Assembly: GCF_016889805.1 (NCBI RefSeq)
Contig: NZ_CP069535.1
Coordinates: 1,612,001-1,676,000 of the forward strand
DNA: 64,000 bases
Source of the DNA: Rhodanobacter sp. FDAARGOS 1247
Lineage (GTDB): Bacteria > Pseudomonadota > Gammaproteobacteria > Xanthomonadales > Rhodanobacteraceae
Reading direction: 5' to 3'
The notes below the pieces were generated by a model. The model was not told the DNA's origin, made no database searches, and worked only from the letters and a program-made list of their open reading frames with translations. The position numbers were made by a program, and so were the translations under genes. Position 1 is the stretch's first letter. Each line of letters opens with the position of its first letter. Below, in pieces: positions 8,850-21,757 of this stretch.

Positions 8850-11699
8850 ATGCACATATCGGAGCAGGACTCGACGCAGGTGGCAGCCGATGCTGCGTCA
8901 GGCGAGAGTTTCCATGCCGCGTTGTCCGAGATCGGGCAGCTGCTGGTGCGTGCGCTGGAGCCGGCAGTCCTGTACGAGGCGGTGATCGAGGTCCTGCAGC
9001 GCCGGATCGGCGCGCGGCTGGTGATGGTGGGCGAACTGGACCACCGCAGCGGCTGGCTGCAGCGCATCGCGCCCGCCGACGTGGCTGCCGGGATGGCCGA
9101 CATCTACCCCGAACGCATCCCGTTTTCGGCGGCGCAGCCCGCGTTCTGGCGCGGCGAGCCGCAACTTGAAGCCGACATCCGCCACAGCGAGGCCCTGCAG
9201 ATGTTCCGGCCCGCCTACGCAAGGCACGAGGTGGGTGCCGCGCTGGCCGTGCCGGTGCTGAAGTTTGGCGAAGTCTGCGCAGCGCTGATGATACGGGCCG
9301 CGCACGCCGACTATTTCTCGCCGCGGATGATCGAGCTGCTGCAGCAGGCGGCGATCAGCATCGGGTTTGGTCTCGAAGCGCACGAGCAGCGCACGCGCCT
9401 GCTGCTTTCGGTGCAGGACGAGGCGCGCCAGCGGCGTGCGCTGCGCCTGCTCAGCGAGATGATCAAGCTGGTCACCCACAGCGAGAGCGAGCCGTCGCTG
9501 TTGTCCGGCGCCTGTCGCGTGCTGCGTGCCACCGGTGGTTACAGCGCTGCCTGGATCGGCCTGCTCGAAACCGGTGATCCGGGTCGTCTGTTGCAGCAGG
9601 CGCACGAAGGACTGGACGCCGGCCTGCTGCAGGACCTCCAGTCGAGCCCGCTCGATCGGACGCCTGCGGGCGCCATGGTGGCCAGGGCGCTTGCACTGGG
9701 TCAGCCCCAGTCGAGCCATCCGGGCATGGCGCAGTCCGGATTTGCAGACGTGCAGTCGCTGCTGGCCTTGCCGCTGCGGGTGGCCGGGGCGATTGCCGGT
9801 TGCCTGGTCGTCGGCGCGGCCACGGTGGATGCCTTCGGCGACATCGAGATCCAGGCCTTCGCCGAGATGGCGGTGGAGCTGGGGCTGGGTATCCAGGTGC
9901 AGCGCGCCCAGGCGGCCCGGCTGGCGGCGGAACAGGAACTGCGCTTCAGCCTGCAGTATTTCCGCACGGTGCTGTCCAACCAGCACGCCGGCATCCTGGT
10001 GGTGTCCGAGGACGACCGCGTGGGCTTTGCCAACGAGGCCTTCTGCACCCTGTTCGGCCTGCCCGAATCGCCTGCCGAGCTGGAGGGCAGGGCGGCGGAC
10101 TGGCTCTACGCACGACTGCTTTCAACGTATGCCGATCCGGCATCCGCCGAACGGCGAATCGGCCAGATCCTGCAGCAGGACCTGCCCGTCAAGGGCGATG
10201 AAGTGACCATGGGCGACGGGCGCATCTTCCTGCGCGACTTCACCCCGGTGCGGGTCGGCGAGGTTGCCAGTGGACGCCTCTGGCATCACCGCGACATCAC
10301 CCGGCAGAAGATGCACGAGGCACGCGTCGAGCGGCTGGCCTTCTACGACGTGGTGACCGGTTTGCCGAACCGTCGCCTGCTGTTCGAGCTGCTGGAACAG
10401 GCTCGTACCCGCGCCAGCACGCAAGGCAGCCTGCTGGCCGTGGGCGTGCTGGACCTGGATCGCTTCAAGAGCGTCAACGACACGATCGGCCATGGTGGCG
10501 GCGACCATGTGCTGGCGGAGGCCTCGGCGCGGGTCGTGGGCATGTTGCGCGAGGCGGACGTGCTGGCCCGCTTCGGCGGCGACGAGTTCGCCCTGGTCAT
10601 CCCGGGGCTGGACAGCCGCGAGCAGCTCGACGTGATCAGCCGCTGCATCCTCCAGGTCCTGCGCGCGCCGTTCAACCTGATGGGCGAGCAACTGTACCTG
10701 TCGGCCAGCATCGGCTGGACCCTGTTCCCGCTGGACGAATCGGATGCCGAGGGCCTGGTGCGGCATGCCGACCTGGCGATGTACCAGGCCAAGGACGAGG
10801 GCAAGGATCGCGGCATGTTGTACGAGCCGGCGATGGAGCTCGAGCAGGTCCGCCTGCAGGCGATGCGCGAGCGGATCGCGCAGGCCCTGCAGCAGGGTCA
10901 GCTGCTGCTGCTGTTCCAGCCGATCGTCTACATCGACGGCCTGCCGGGCTTGCACGGCGTGGCCGGCATGGAAGCCCTGCTGCGACTGAGCGACAGCGAT
11001 CCGCTGGTCGAGCCGGGCAATTTCATGCACGTGCTGGACGACCCGCAACTGGCCCGCCCGATCGGCCGCTACGTGCTGGAAGAGGCGCTGCGCTGCTGCC
11101 AGTCGTGGATCCGCGCGGGCGTTTCGATCCCGGTGTCGGTCAACATCAGTACCCGCCACCTGCTGCATCCGGCCTTCTTCACCGACATCGACGCCGTGCT
11201 GGAGAACTATCCTGACGTGATGGACGTGGGCTTCGGCATCGAGGTGACCGAGACCGGACCGAGCATGGACCACACCCGCGCCAAGGAAGTGATCGAGGAA
11301 TGCCGCCGCCGCGGCATCCGCGTGGGCCTGGACGACTTCGGCACCGGCAGCGCCTCGCTGAGCCACATCCAGAAGCTCGACATCGAACACATCAAGCTGG
11401 ACCAGAGCTTCGTGCGCGACATCATCAGCGACGACCGGAACATGGCGATCGCCGCGGGGGTGATCACCACGGCGCGCATGCTGGCCAAGGCGGTGATCGC
11501 CGAGGGCGTGGAAACGTCCGACCAGGGCGACCTGCTGGCCTCGCTCGGCTGCCATCAGTTGCAGGGCTTCTGGATATCCCGGCCGATGCCGGCCGCGCAG
11601 GTGCCGGGCTGGGTCGCCGGCTGGGTTCCGCCGGGTTCCTGGGGCAGCCTGGTGAACGAGCGCCAGTCGCTGCTGGCGAGCCAGCAGGGCATTGCGTGA
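8850..11699 (+). CDS. GAF-GAF-PAS-GGDEF-EAL cyclic-di-GMP signalling protein
   Basis: This 949-residue cytoplasmic protein has two GAF-like sensor domains (about 25-175 and 195-355), a PAS domain (about 365-480), a GGDEF diguanylate cyclase domain (about 490-660) and an EAL phosphodiesterase domain (about 680-930). GGDEF is intact at 576-580, with the allosteric inhibitory RxxD site at 567-570. EAL is intact at 708-710, and DDFGTG (from 828), IKLDQSF and AEGVET are present, so both activities may work. There is no membrane segment, so it should sense soluble or bound ligands. It sits directly before pilZ; in Xanthomonas the PilZ protein binds the EAL domain of FimX, so a functional link is plausible but inferred. 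Confidence 0.93.
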   Translation: MHISEQDSTQVAADAASGESFHAALSEIGQLLVRALEPAVLYEAVIEVLQRRIGARLVMVGELDHRSGWLQRIAPADVAAGMADIYPERIPFSAAQPAFWRGEPQLEADIRHSEALQMFRPAYARHEVGAALAVPVLKFGEVCAALMIRAAHADYFSPRMIELLQQAAISIGFGLEAHEQRTRLLLSVQDEARQRRALRLLSEMIKLVTHSESEPSLLSGACRVLRATGGYSAAWIGLLETGDPGRLLQQAHEGLDAGLLQDLQSSPLDRTPAGAMVARALALGQPQSSHPGMAQSGFADVQSLLALPLRVAGAIAGCLVVGAATVDAFGDIEIQAFAEMAVELGLGIQVQRAQAARLAAEQELRFSLQYFRTVLSNQHAGILVVSEDDRVGFANEAFCTLFGLPESPAELEGRAADWLYARLLSTYADPASAERRIGQILQQDLPVKGDEVTMGDGRIFLRDFTPVRVGEVASGRLWHHRDITRQKMHEARVERLAFYDVVTGLPNRRLLFELLEQARTRASTQGSLLAVGVLDLDRFKSVNDTIGHGGGDHVLAEASARVVGMLREADVLARFGGDEFALVIPGLDSREQLDVISRCILQVLRAPFNLMGEQLYLSASIGWTLFPLDESDAEGLVRHADLAMYQAKDEGKDRGMLYEPAMELEQVRLQAMRERIAQALQQGQLLLLFQPIVYIDGLPGLHGVAGMEALLRLSDSDPLVEPGNFMHVLDDPQLARPIGRYVLEEALRCCQSWIRAGVSIPVSVNISTRHLLHPAFFTDIDAVLENYPDVMDVGFGIEVTETGPSMDHTRAKEVIEECRRRGIRVGLDDFGTGSASLSHIQKLDIEHIKLDQSFVRDIISDDRNMAIAAGVITTARMLAKAVIAEGVETSDQGDLLASLGCHQLQGFWISRPMPAAQVPGWVAGWVPPGSWGSLVNERQSLLASQQGIA

Positions 11700-11783
11700 C
11701 GACGCCCGGTGGTATGCGTCGCTGACAGCCTCTAAGATCCGTCCCATCGACCGGGCGTGTCACATGTCCGGCAGGAGCCAAGC

Positions 11784-12137
11784 ATGAAACCCATGGGCGC
11801 CCGGCAGGGCATCATCTCGCTGAAAATCAAGGATGCGGCGTCGCTGTACAACGCGTACATGCCCTTCCTCAAGCACGGCGGCCTGTTTGCGGCCACCGCG
11901 CAGTCCTATTCGCTGGGCGACGAGGTGGTCCTGCTGGTGACCCTGGCGGAGGAAACCGAGCGCATCTCGGTGGTCGGCAAGGTGGTCTGGGTCAGTCCGG
12001 TCGGCGCCCAGGGCAATCGGACTGCCGGCATCGGCATCCACTTCAACGAGTCGGGCGATGCGGAAGCCGCCCGCAGCCGGATCGAGAACATCCTGGCCGG
12101 CACCCTCAACTCCGAGCGCCCCACGCACACGATGTGA
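11784..12137 (+). CDS. pilZ: PilZ domain protein, type IV pilus biogenesis
   Basis: The 117-residue protein closely resembles the small xanthomonad PilZ, ending in PTHTM and containing GAQGNRTAGIGI and YMPFLKHGG. This class is needed for type IV pilus assembly and twitching through contacts with PilB and FimX, and does not itself bind c-di-GMP. Consistent with that, the RxxxR and [DN]xSxxG binding motifs are missing. ATG 11784 is chosen over an in-frame upstream start at 11757 because AGGAG (11773-11777) is spaced correctly. It normally follows holB directly; here it is displaced by two genes. Confidence 0.9.
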   Translation: MKPMGARQGIISLKIKDAASLYNAYMPFLKHGGLFAATAQSYSLGDEVVLLVTLAEETERISVVGKVVWVSPVGAQGNRTAGIGIHFNESGDAEAARSRIENILAGTLNSERPTHTM

Positions 12138-12216
12138 TGCGTGGGCTTCGCCGCGTCCGTATTTCGTGACGGGGATGTGTGGTGCGGTTAGTCGGCACGC
12201 AATCAGCCGTCAAGGC

Positions 12217-12244
12217 TTGTTGTACCCCCTCGCACTGATACAAT
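12217..12244 (+). promoter_or_regulatory. sigma70-type promoter of the nuo operon
   Basis: TTGTTG (12217-12222), a 16-bp spacer and TACAAT (12239-12244) form a good vegetative promoter 178 nt before nuoA. The leader between the promoter and nuoA contains small inverted repeats (around TTCGCGAA near 12251) but no recognised RNA. I looked for the secG/tRNA-Leu genes that often precede nuoA in relatives and did not find them. Confidence 0.65.
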
Positions 12245-12422
12245 GGCGGGATTCGCGAATTCTTTTCGCGAGACGTCGGACGTCCATGGCAGCAACGCCT
12301 GCGGACGGGGCTGGAAAGCCCGGGGCCCCAGCGGCCTGCCGAATCGAAATCGCCGGACCGTGAGTTGCCCGATCACACCCACGGTCACTGATGCGCCCAG
12401 CGGCGCGGAGGTAAGTTGCATC

Positions 12423-12769
12423 GTGCTTGCCGAATACTGGCCTGTCCTGTTGTTCATCGGCGTCGCTGCCGGCCTTGGCGTGGTGCTGCTGGCCATTGGC
12501 CTGCTGGCAGGCCCGCGTCGTCCCGAGGCGGAGAAGCTGGCGCCGTACGAGTGCGGCTTCGAGGCGTTCGAGGACGCCCGCATGCGCTTCGACGTGCGCT
12601 ACTACCTGCTTGCCATCCTGTTCATCATCTTCGATCTGGAAATCGCCTTCCTGTTTCCGTGGGCGGTGGTCTTCCAGCAGCTCGGCGTGATCGCGCTGAT
12701 CGAGATGGGCCTGTTCCTGCTGTTGCTGGTCATCGGTTTCGCCTACGTGTGGAAGAAGGGAGCACTCGA

Positions 12770-12779
<10 letters not shown>
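12423..12779 (+). CDS. nuoA: NADH-quinone oxidoreductase subunit A
   Basis: NuoA is a small membrane subunit of complex I that lies near the quinone channel. The 118-residue protein has three hydrophobic helices and the conserved loop [17 protein letters not shown], then [21 protein letters not shown]. The start is GTG 12423 (product [10 protein letters not shown]), preceded by GGAGG at 12407-12411; the frame is open much further upstream but that part resembles nothing. It overlaps nuoB and opens the 14-gene operon. Confidence 0.95.
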
Positions 12780-13327
<548 letters not shown>

Positions 13328-13350
13328 GCGGCACATCCGAAGGCGCAGCC

Positions 13351-14079
13351 ATGACCGATACCCCCAAGACCTCGCTGGCCACCCAGCTGATCGCGCGATT
13401 CGGCGACACGCTGAGCATCAGCACGGTTCGCAATGAAACCGTCGCCGAACTCGCAGCGGCCGATCTGATCGCCGTGGCCACCGCGCTGCGCGACGAGCCG
13501 GCGTTCCGCTTCAGCGAACTGATCGACCTGTGCGGCATCGACTATCTAGGCTACGGCCAGACCGAGTGGGATACCGATACCGTCTCCGGCACCGGCTTTT
13601 CCCGCGGCGTGGAAGGCGAAGCCCAGGGTCGCTTCGACTGGGCCGGACGTCCCCGCGGCGGAAGCCAGCCGCGCCGGTTTGCCGCGGTGATCCAGTTGCT
13701 CTCGCTCGAACACAACCGGCGCCTGCGACTGCGCGTGTTCTGCGCCGACGACAGCCTGCCGGTGGTGCCTTCGCTGACCCTGGTGTGGCCGGGCGTGAAC
13801 TGGTTCGAGCGCGAGGCGTTCGACCTGTACGGCATCATCTTCGATGGCCATCCCGACCTGCGCCGCATCCTCACCGACTATGGCTTCGTCGGCCATCCGT
13901 TCCGCAAGGACTTCCCGCTGATCGGCAACGTCGAAGTGCGCTACGACCCGCTGCAGAAGCGGGTGATCTACGAGCCGGTGTCGATCGAACCGCGCGTGCT
14001 GGTTCCACGCACCATTCGCGACGATGCCGACCTGATGCAGGCCAAGGCCGAAGCCGCCGATCACTGGCGGGAGAATTGA
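13351..14079 (+). CDS. nuoC: NADH-quinone oxidoreductase subunit C
   Basis: NuoC is the 30-kDa peripheral-arm subunit that packs against NuoD and holds no cofactor. The 242-residue protein has the family signature [22 protein letters not shown] written across about residues 151-172, with DLYGI and the [13 protein letters not shown] stretch clearly visible. It is a separate gene, unlike the fused nuoCD of E. coli. A loop rich in Gly/Arg (about residues 85-110) between the core strands is somewhat longer than in E. coli. ATG 13351 is 23 nt after nuoB. Confidence 0.95.
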   Translation: MTDTPKTSLATQLIARFGDTLSISTVRNETVAELAAADLIAVATALRDEPAFRFSELIDLCGIDYLGYGQTEWDTDTVSGTGFSRGVEGEAQGRFDWAGRPRGGSQPRRFAAVIQLLSLEHNRRLRLRVFCADDSLPVVPSLTLVWPGVNWFEREAFDLYGIIFDGHPDLRRILTDYGFVGHPFRKDFPLIGNVEVRYDPLQKRVIYEPVSIEPRVLVPRTIRDDADLMQAKAEAADHWREN

Positions 14080-14081
14080 GC

Positions 14082-15335
14082 ATGCAAGAGATCCGCAACT
14101 ACACGATGAATTTCGGCCCGCAGCATCCGGCCGCCCATGGCGTGCTGCGCCTGATCATGGAGATGGACGGCGAGACCATCGTCCGCGCCGATCCCCACGT
14201 GGGCCTGCTGCATCGCGGTACCGAGAAGCTGGCCGAGTCCAAGCCTTTCAACCAGTCGATCGGCTACATGGACCGGCTCGACTACGTGTCGATGATGTGC
14301 AACGAGCACGCCTACGTGCGCTCGATCGAGACCCTGCTGGGGATCGCGGCGCCGGAACGTGCGCAGTACATCCGCACCATGTTCGACGAGATCACCCGCA
14401 TCCTGAACCACCTGATGTGGATCGGCTCGAACGCGCTCGACCTGGGCGCGATGGCGGTGATCCTGTACGCGTTCCGCGAACGCGAGGAACTGATGGACGT
14501 CTACGAGGCGGTGTCGGGCGCGCGCATGCACGCCACGTACTACCGCCCCGGCGGCGTCTACCGCGACCTGCCCGAGCAGATGTCGAAGTACCGCGAGTCG
14601 CCGTGGCACAAGGGCGCCGACCTGAAGCGCATCAACAGCTGGCGCGAAGGTTCGATGCTCGACTACCTCGAGGCGTTCACCGCCGACTTCCCGTCCAAGG
14701 TGGACGAGTACGAGGAACTGCTCACCACCAACCGCATCTGGAAGCAGCGCACCGTCGGCATCGGCGTGATCAGCCCGGAACTGGCCCAGCAATGGGGCAT
14801 GACCGGCGCGATGCTGCGCGGCTCGGGCGTCGAGTGGGACCTGCGCAAGAAGCAGCCGTACGCGAAGTACGCCGAGATGGACTTCGACATCCCGGTCGGC
14901 GTCAACGGCGACTGCTACGACCGTTACCTGGTGCGCGTGGAAGAGATGCGCCAGTCGAACCGGATCATCCGGCAGTGCGTGCAGTGGCTGAAGGCCAACC
15001 CCGGCCCAGTGATGGTGAAGAACTTCAAGGTCGCCCCGCCGTCGCGGGTCGAGATGAAGGAGGACATGGAAGCCATGATCCATCACTTCAAGCTGTTCAC
15101 CGAAGGCTATTGCGTGCCGGCCGGCGAAACCTATTGCGCGGTCGAGGCGCCCAAGGGCGAGTTCGGCTGCTACCTGGTTTCCGACGGCGCCAACAAGCCG
15201 TTCCGCGTGCACCTACGCGCACCGGGCTTCGCCCACCTGTCATCCATGGACACCATCGTGCGCGGCCACATGCTCGCCGACGTGGTGGCCATGATCGGTA
15301 CCTATGACCTCGTGTTCGGCGAAGTGGATCGCTGA
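14082..15335 (+). CDS. nuoD: NADH-quinone oxidoreductase subunit D
   Basis: NuoD is the 49-kDa subunit that, with NuoB, forms the quinone-binding cavity. The 417-residue product shows the conserved N-terminal [24 protein letters not shown] and the C-terminal [18 protein letters not shown], with the final DLVFGEVDR. It follows nuoC after 2 nt. Length and motifs are normal for the unfused form. Confidence 0.98.
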   Translation: MQEIRNYTMNFGPQHPAAHGVLRLIMEMDGETIVRADPHVGLLHRGTEKLAESKPFNQSIGYMDRLDYVSMMCNEHAYVRSIETLLGIAAPERAQYIRTMFDEITRILNHLMWIGSNALDLGAMAVILYAFREREELMDVYEAVSGARMHATYYRPGGVYRDLPEQMSKYRESPWHKGADLKRINSWREGSMLDYLEAFTADFPSKVDEYEELLTTNRIWKQRTVGIGVISPELAQQWGMTGAMLRGSGVEWDLRKKQPYAKYAEMDFDIPVGVNGDCYDRYLVRVEEMRQSNRIIRQCVQWLKANPGPVMVKNFKVAPPSRVEMKEDMEAMIHHFKLFTEGYCVPAGETYCAVEAPKGEFGCYLVSDGANKPFRVHLRAPGFAHLSSMDTIVRGHMLADVVAMIGTYDLVFGEVDR

Positions 15336-15356
15336 GCCGGCACGACGGAGAAACCC

Positions 15357-15925
15357 ATGAAAGCCACCGGACATTTCGAGCAGGTCAGGAACGTCGACCC
15401 GTTCGCCGTACTCACCGAACACACCCGCCGGCACATCGATGCCTGGGCGGCCAAGTTCCCGCCGGACCGCAAGCGCTCGGCGCTGATCCAGGCGCTGTTT
15501 GGCGCGCAGGAGCAGAACCATGGCTACCTCACCGACGAGCTGATCACCGCGGTGGCCAAGTATCTCGAGCTGCCGGCGATCTGGGCGTACGAGGTGGCCA
15601 GCTTCTACTCGATGCTGGAAACCAGGCCGGTCGGCCGCAACAACGTGGCGATCTGCACCAACATCTCGTGCTGGCTCAACGGCGCGGAAGACCTGCTGCG
15701 CCACTGCGAGACCAAGCTCGGCATCAAGGCGGGCGAAAGCACGCCCGATGGCCGGATCTATCTGAAACTGGAAGAAGAATGCATCGCGGCGTGCGTGTAC
15801 GCGCCGGCGATGACGGTGAACGGTCATTACCATGAGCGCCTGACCGTCGAGAAGATCGACGCGATCCTCGATGGCCTGAGCATGGATGGCCCTGCGCACG
15901 GCCACGACGCCGAGGGGAACCACTG

Positions 15926-15926
<1 letters not shown>
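15357..15926 (+). CDS. nuoE: NADH-quinone oxidoreductase subunit E
   Basis: NuoE is the 24-kDa thioredoxin-like subunit holding the [2Fe-2S] cluster N1a in the NADH dehydrogenase module. Of its 189 residues, the cluster cysteines lie in [12 protein letters not shown] and [12 protein letters not shown], as in the family. ATG 15357 follows an ACGGAG ribosome site. Its stop overlaps the nuoF start. Confidence 0.96.
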
Positions 15927-17247
<1,321 letters not shown>

Positions 17248-17251
<4 letters not shown>

Positions 17252-19572
17252 GTGCGCAGCTGACCGGCACCGCGCCGGACCTGATCAACATCGAGGTCGA
17301 CGGCAAGCCGACACAGATCCGCAAGGGCGCGATGATCATCGAGGCGGCCGACGCGATCGGCGTTTCGATCCCGCGTTTCTGCTATCACCGCAAGCTGCCG
17401 ATCGCCGCCAATTGCCGCATGTGCCTGGTCGACGTGGAGATGGGCGGCAAGCTGATGCCCAAGCCGCAGCCGGCGTGCGCCACCCCGGTGGCCGAAGGCA
17501 TGAAGGTGATGACGCGCTCGGACAAGGCGCTGAAATTCCAGAAAGACGTGATGGAATTCCTGCTGATCAACCATCCGCTGGACTGCCCGGTCTGCGACCA
17601 GGGCGGCGAGTGCGAATTGCAGGACGTGGCGCTGGGCTATGGCCGCAGCGTGTCGCGCTACACCGAGCGCAAGCGCGCCGTGGCCGACGAGAACATCGGG
17701 CCGCTGGTCGCCACCGAGATGACCCGCTGCATTCACTGCACCCGCTGCGTGCGTTTCACCAGCGAGATTGCCGGTACGTACGAGCTGGGCGGCATGAATC
17801 GCAGCGAAGACCTGCAGATCGGCACCTATATCGGCAAGACGATCGAGACCGAACTGTCCGGCAACATCATCGATGTCTGCCCGGTTGGCGCGCTGACCAA
17901 CAAGCCGTTCCAGTTCAAGGCGCGTGCCTGGGAGCTGGTCGCCAAGCCGTCCGTCGGCTACCACGATGCGCTGGGTTCCAACCTGTGGCTGCACGTGCGC
18001 CGTGGCGAGGTGCTGCGCACCGTGCCGCGCGACAACGAGGCGGTCAACGAATGCTGGTTGTCTGATCGTGATCGCTACAGCCACCAGGGCATGTATGCCG
18101 GCGACCGCATCGGCAAGCCGGAGATCAAGCGCAACGGCCAGTGGCAGGTGGTTGGCTGGGAAGAGGCGCTGGAATTTGCCGGCGAGGCACTGAAGAAGGC
18201 GCCGGGCAGCGAGCTGGGCATGCTGGTTCATCCGGCCAGCTCGAACGAGGAAGGCGATCTGCTGATGCGGCTGGCCCGCGGCCTGGGCAGCGCCCACGTC
18301 GATCATCGCCTGCGTCAGCTCGATTTCGCCGACAACGCCGTGGCGCGCCCGTTCGGCTTGCCGGTGGCGGAAGTTGGCCAGATCCGCGCAGCGTTGCTGG
18401 TCGGTTCGGACCTGCGCCACGAGATGCCGCTGCTGAACCACCGCGTGCACCAGGCGAGCAAGAAGGGCGCCAGGATCTACGCGATCAACCCGGCGCGTTT
18501 CGATTTCAATTACAAGCTGGCCGGTGAGGCGATCGTTGCCCCGTCAGCCCTGGTCGACGCCCTGCTGACGCTGGCCAGGGCGGCAGTCGCCGCGGGCGCT
18601 TCGGCGCCGGCGGCGCTGGCCGACGCCATTGCTGCGGCAGCGGGCGATGACGCCGGCAACGACACGATCGCGGCGCTGAAGTCGGGCCCGGCGGTGGTGA
18701 TCCTGGGTGAAGCGGCAGTAACCCATCCGCAGGCGTCCTGGTTGCGTGCCATCGCCCGTTTCATTGCCGACGCCACGGGTGCCGGCTACGACGAGTTGCC
18801 GGTGGGCGCCAATGCAGTGGGCCTGGCCCAGCTCGGCGTGGTGCCGGGCAATGGCGGGCTGGACGCGCAGGCGATGCTGGCGCAGCCGCGCAAGAGCTAT
18901 GTGTTGTACGGCGTCGAGCCGCCGCACGATTTCGCCGATGGCGCGGCGGCCCTGAACGCCTTGCGCGCGGCCGAGCAGGTGGTGGCGTTCAGCGCCTACG
19001 CCAGCCCGGCGCTGCGCGAGGTGGCCGACGTGATCCTGCCGATCGCCTTGCTGCCGGAAAGCGAGGCCACCCTGGTCAACGTCGACGGCCTGGCCCAGGG
19101 TGTGGCTGCCGGCGCGAAGGCACCGGGAGAGGCCCGGCCGGGCTGGAAGGTGCTGCGTGCGCTGGGCGGCGCGCTGCAACTGGCCGGCTTCGAATTCGAC
19201 GATCTTGCCGGTCTGCGCGAAGGTATCGCCGGACGGGTGGTTTCCGGACGCCAGGGTCTGGCGGCGCGCGCCACGACGAGCGGCCTGAGCCGTCTGGCGA
19301 CCTGGCCGATCTACCGCATGGATGCCGTGCTGCGTCGTGCCACGGCGCTGAATGCGCATCCGCTCAATCGTGCCCCGGCGGCGCGCATGAATGCCGCCGA
19401 GGCGACCCGCCAGGGCCTTGCCGCTGGCGACACCGTACGTGTGGCCGAGGCCTCGTTGCCGCTGGTGATCGATGCCGCCGTGCCCGATGGCGCGGTCTGG
19501 ATCGAGGCTGCGCATGACCTCACCGCCACGCTGCCGCCGTATGGCGCGTCCATCACCCTGAGCAAGGCTTAA
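17248..19572 (+). CDS. nuoG: NADH-quinone oxidoreductase subunit G
   Basis: NuoG is the largest peripheral subunit and carries the chain of iron-sulfur clusters after NuoF. The 774-residue protein has an N-terminal 2Fe-2S ferredoxin domain ([30 protein letters not shown]), the His-ligated cluster in [18 protein letters not shown], the pair [10 protein letters not shown] and [13 protein letters not shown], and a molybdopterin-oxidoreductase-like C-terminal half without catalytic features. It is shorter than E. coli NuoG (about 900) but close to other xanthomonads as I remember them. The C-terminal part is rich in Ala and less conserved. Confidence 0.96.
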
Positions 19573-19576
19573 GCAG

Positions 19577-20605
19577 ATGCTTGATCAACTCATCCATCAG
19601 CTCGTCGTGCCGATCCTGTACATCCTGGCGATCGTGTTGCCGCTGGTGCTCGCGGTGGCGATGTTCGTCTACTGGGAGCGCAAGGTTCTCGGCTGGATGC
19701 ACGTGCGCATGGGACCGAACAAGATCGGCCCGTTCGGCGTGCTGCAGGCCTTCGCCGACGTGGTGAAACTGCTGATCAAGGAAGTGATCCTGCCGACCAA
19801 GGCGAACCGCTTCCTCTACTACATGGCGCCGATGATCGCGCTGGTGCCCGCGCTGGCGGTGTGGGCGGTGGTGCCGTTCAGCAGCTCGATGGTGCTGTCC
19901 AACGCGAACGCCGGCGTGCTGTACCTGCTGGCGATGACCTCGATGGGCGTGTACGGCATCATCATCGCCGGCTGGGCGTCCAACTCACGCTATGCGCTGC
20001 TCGGCGCGATGCGTTCGGCCGCGCAGGTGATCTCCTATGAGCTGGCGATGGGCCTGTGCCTGGTCTGCGTGCTGGTGCTGGCCGGTTCGCTGAACCTCAC
20101 CGAGATCGTCAACGCGCAGGCCGGCAGCAAGGGCATCCTCGACTGGTTCTGGCTGCCGCTGCTGCCGGTGTTCGTGATCTATTTCATCTCCGGCGTGGCC
20201 GAGACCAATCGCGCCCCGTTCGACGTGGCCGAGGGCGAGTCGGAGATCGTGGCTGGCTTCCACGTGGAGTACTCCGGCTCGGCGTTCGCGCTGTTCTTCC
20301 TGGCCGAATACGCCAGCATGATCCTGGTCAGCTTCCTCGCCGCGATCCTGTTCATGGGCGGCTGGCTGTCGCCGTTCCCGGCCTCGTGGGGTTTCATCGG
20401 GCAGGGCGGGTTCCCGTGGCTGCTGCTCAAGGCCTTCCTGTTCTCCTTCATGTTCCTGTGGTTCCGCGCCACCTTCCCGCGCTATCGCTATGACCAGATC
20501 ATGCGGCTGGGCTGGAAGGTGTTCATTCCCATCGCCATCGCGTGGGTTTTCGTGGCGGGCCTGATGAAGTACTACGGCCTGGTCAGCATCGGCACGGGGG
20601 CCTGA
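19577..20605 (+). CDS. nuoH: NADH-quinone oxidoreductase subunit H
   Basis: NuoH is the membrane subunit that forms the quinone access channel. The 342-residue, eight-helix protein shows the conserved [19 protein letters not shown] loop and [20 protein letters not shown], both next to the quinone site, plus the late [18 protein letters not shown]. It starts 4 nt after the nuoG stop. Confidence 0.98.
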   Translation: MLDQLIHQLVVPILYILAIVLPLVLAVAMFVYWERKVLGWMHVRMGPNKIGPFGVLQAFADVVKLLIKEVILPTKANRFLYYMAPMIALVPALAVWAVVPFSSSMVLSNANAGVLYLLAMTSMGVYGIIIAGWASNSRYALLGAMRSAAQVISYELAMGLCLVCVLVLAGSLNLTEIVNAQAGSKGILDWFWLPLLPVFVIYFISGVAETNRAPFDVAEGESEIVAGFHVEYSGSAFALFFLAEYASMILVSFLAAILFMGGWLSPFPASWGFIGQGGFPWLLLKAFLFSFMFLWFRATFPRYRYDQIMRLGWKVFIPIAIAWVFVAGLMKYYGLVSIGTGA

Positions 20606-20612
20606 GGATCCA

Positions 20613-21104
20613 ATGAATCGCATTTCCGCCTATTTCAAGAGCCTGCTGCTGATCGAGCTGCTGCAGGGCATGGCGCTGACCATGCGCTACATGTTCAAGC
20701 CCAAGTACACGATGCGCTACCCGATGGAGCACATCCCCAAGTCGAACCGCTTCCGCGGCCTGCACGCGCTGCGCCGCTACGCGAACGGCGAGGAGCGCTG
20801 CATTGCCTGCAAGCTGTGCGAGGCGGTGTGCCCGGCGCTGGCGATCACGATCGACTCGGCGCCCCGCGAGAGCGACGGCCAGCGTCGCACCACCCGCTAC
20901 GAGATCGACCTGTTCAAGTGCATCTTCTGCGGCTTCTGCGAGGAAAGCTGCCCGGTGGACTCGATCGTCGAGACCTCGATCCACGAGTACCACTTCGAGA
21001 ACCGCGGCGAGAACGTGGTGGACAAGCAGAAGCTGCTTGCCATCGGCGACCGCTTCGAACAGCAGATCGCCGCCGACCGCGCACAAGACGCGGCGTACCG
21101 CTGA
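20613..21104 (+). CDS. nuoI: NADH-quinone oxidoreductase subunit I
   Basis: NuoI holds the two [4Fe-4S] clusters N6a and N6b that pass electrons to NuoB. The 163-residue ferredoxin-like protein contains both cysteine motifs, [18 protein letters not shown] and [18 protein letters not shown]. An N-terminal amphipathic helix ([17 protein letters not shown]) anchors it to the membrane arm. It begins 7 nt after nuoH. Confidence 0.98.
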   Translation: MNRISAYFKSLLLIELLQGMALTMRYMFKPKYTMRYPMEHIPKSNRFRGLHALRRYANGEERCIACKLCEAVCPALAITIDSAPRESDGQRRTTRYEIDLFKCIFCGFCEESCPVDSIVETSIHEYHFENRGENVVDKQKLLAIGDRFEQQIAADRAQDAAYR

Positions 21105-21112
21105 GGCCCCCG

Positions 21113-21757
21113 ATGAATCCCCAACTGCTTCAACTCATCTGCTTCTACGCCTTCGGCTTCGTCACCGTGGCCGCCGCGCTGTCGGTGATCACGCTGAAGA
21201 ATTCGGTGCACGCGGTGCTGGCGCTGGTGCTGACCTTCTTCAGCGCCGCCTGCCTGTGGCTGCTGCTGGAGGCCGAGTTCCTTGCCCTGGCGCTGATCGT
21301 GGTCTACGTCGGCGCCGTGATGGTGCTGTTCCTGTTCGTGGTGATGATGCTCGACATCGACCAGGAGAAAATGCGCGAGGGCTTCGTGAAGTTCCTGCCG
21401 ATCGGCCTGTTCGTGGCCGCGATCATGCTGGCGGAAATGCTGGGCCTGATCGGCGTGCGCGCGATGCAGGCGCACGTGATGGGCGCCGATCCGGCGGTGG
21501 CCGCCGGCGTGTCCAACACCGCCTGGCTGGGCCGCGCGCTGTACACGAGCTTCCTGCTGCCGTTCGAGATTGCGGCGCTGATCCTCACCGTGGGTATCAT
21601 GGCCGCCGTGGCGCTGACTCTGCGCGAGCGTCGCGACGCCCGCTACGAGTCGGCCAGCCAGCAGGTCAGGGCGGACCCGAACCGTCGCGTGCGCATCGTG
21701 AAGATGGCCGCTGTCCGTCCCGACGAATCGACCGAATCACAGGAGCCGCAGCCATGA
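21113..21757 (+). CDS. nuoJ: NADH-quinone oxidoreductase subunit J
   Basis: NuoJ is a hydrophobic membrane subunit of about five helices. The 214-residue protein shows the typical [23 protein letters not shown] helix (about residues 60-80) with its bulge region. The soluble C-terminal tail ends SQEPQP. ATG 21113 follows nuoI after 8 nt, and its stop overlaps nuoK by 4 nt. Confidence 0.96.
   Translation: MNPQLLQLICFYAFGFVTVAAALSVITLKNSVHAVLALVLTFFSAACLWLLLEAEFLALALIVVYVGAVMVLFLFVVMMLDIDQEKMREGFVKFLPIGLFVAAIMLAEMLGLIGVRAMQAHVMGADPAVAAGVSNTAWLGRALYTSFLLPFEIAALILTVGIMAAVALTLRERRDARYESASQQVRADPNRRVRIVKMAAVRPDESTESQEPQP

Noticed and set aside
8850..11699. Identification of the GGDEF-EAL protein as FimX
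   Set aside because: FimX has a degenerate receiver-PAS-GGDEF-EAL layout; this protein has two GAF domains and intact GGDEF and EAL motifs.
12245..12422. Possible tRNA-Leu or secG upstream of nuoA
   Set aside because: Relatives often have these genes here, but no cloverleaf or SecG-like reading frame could be found.
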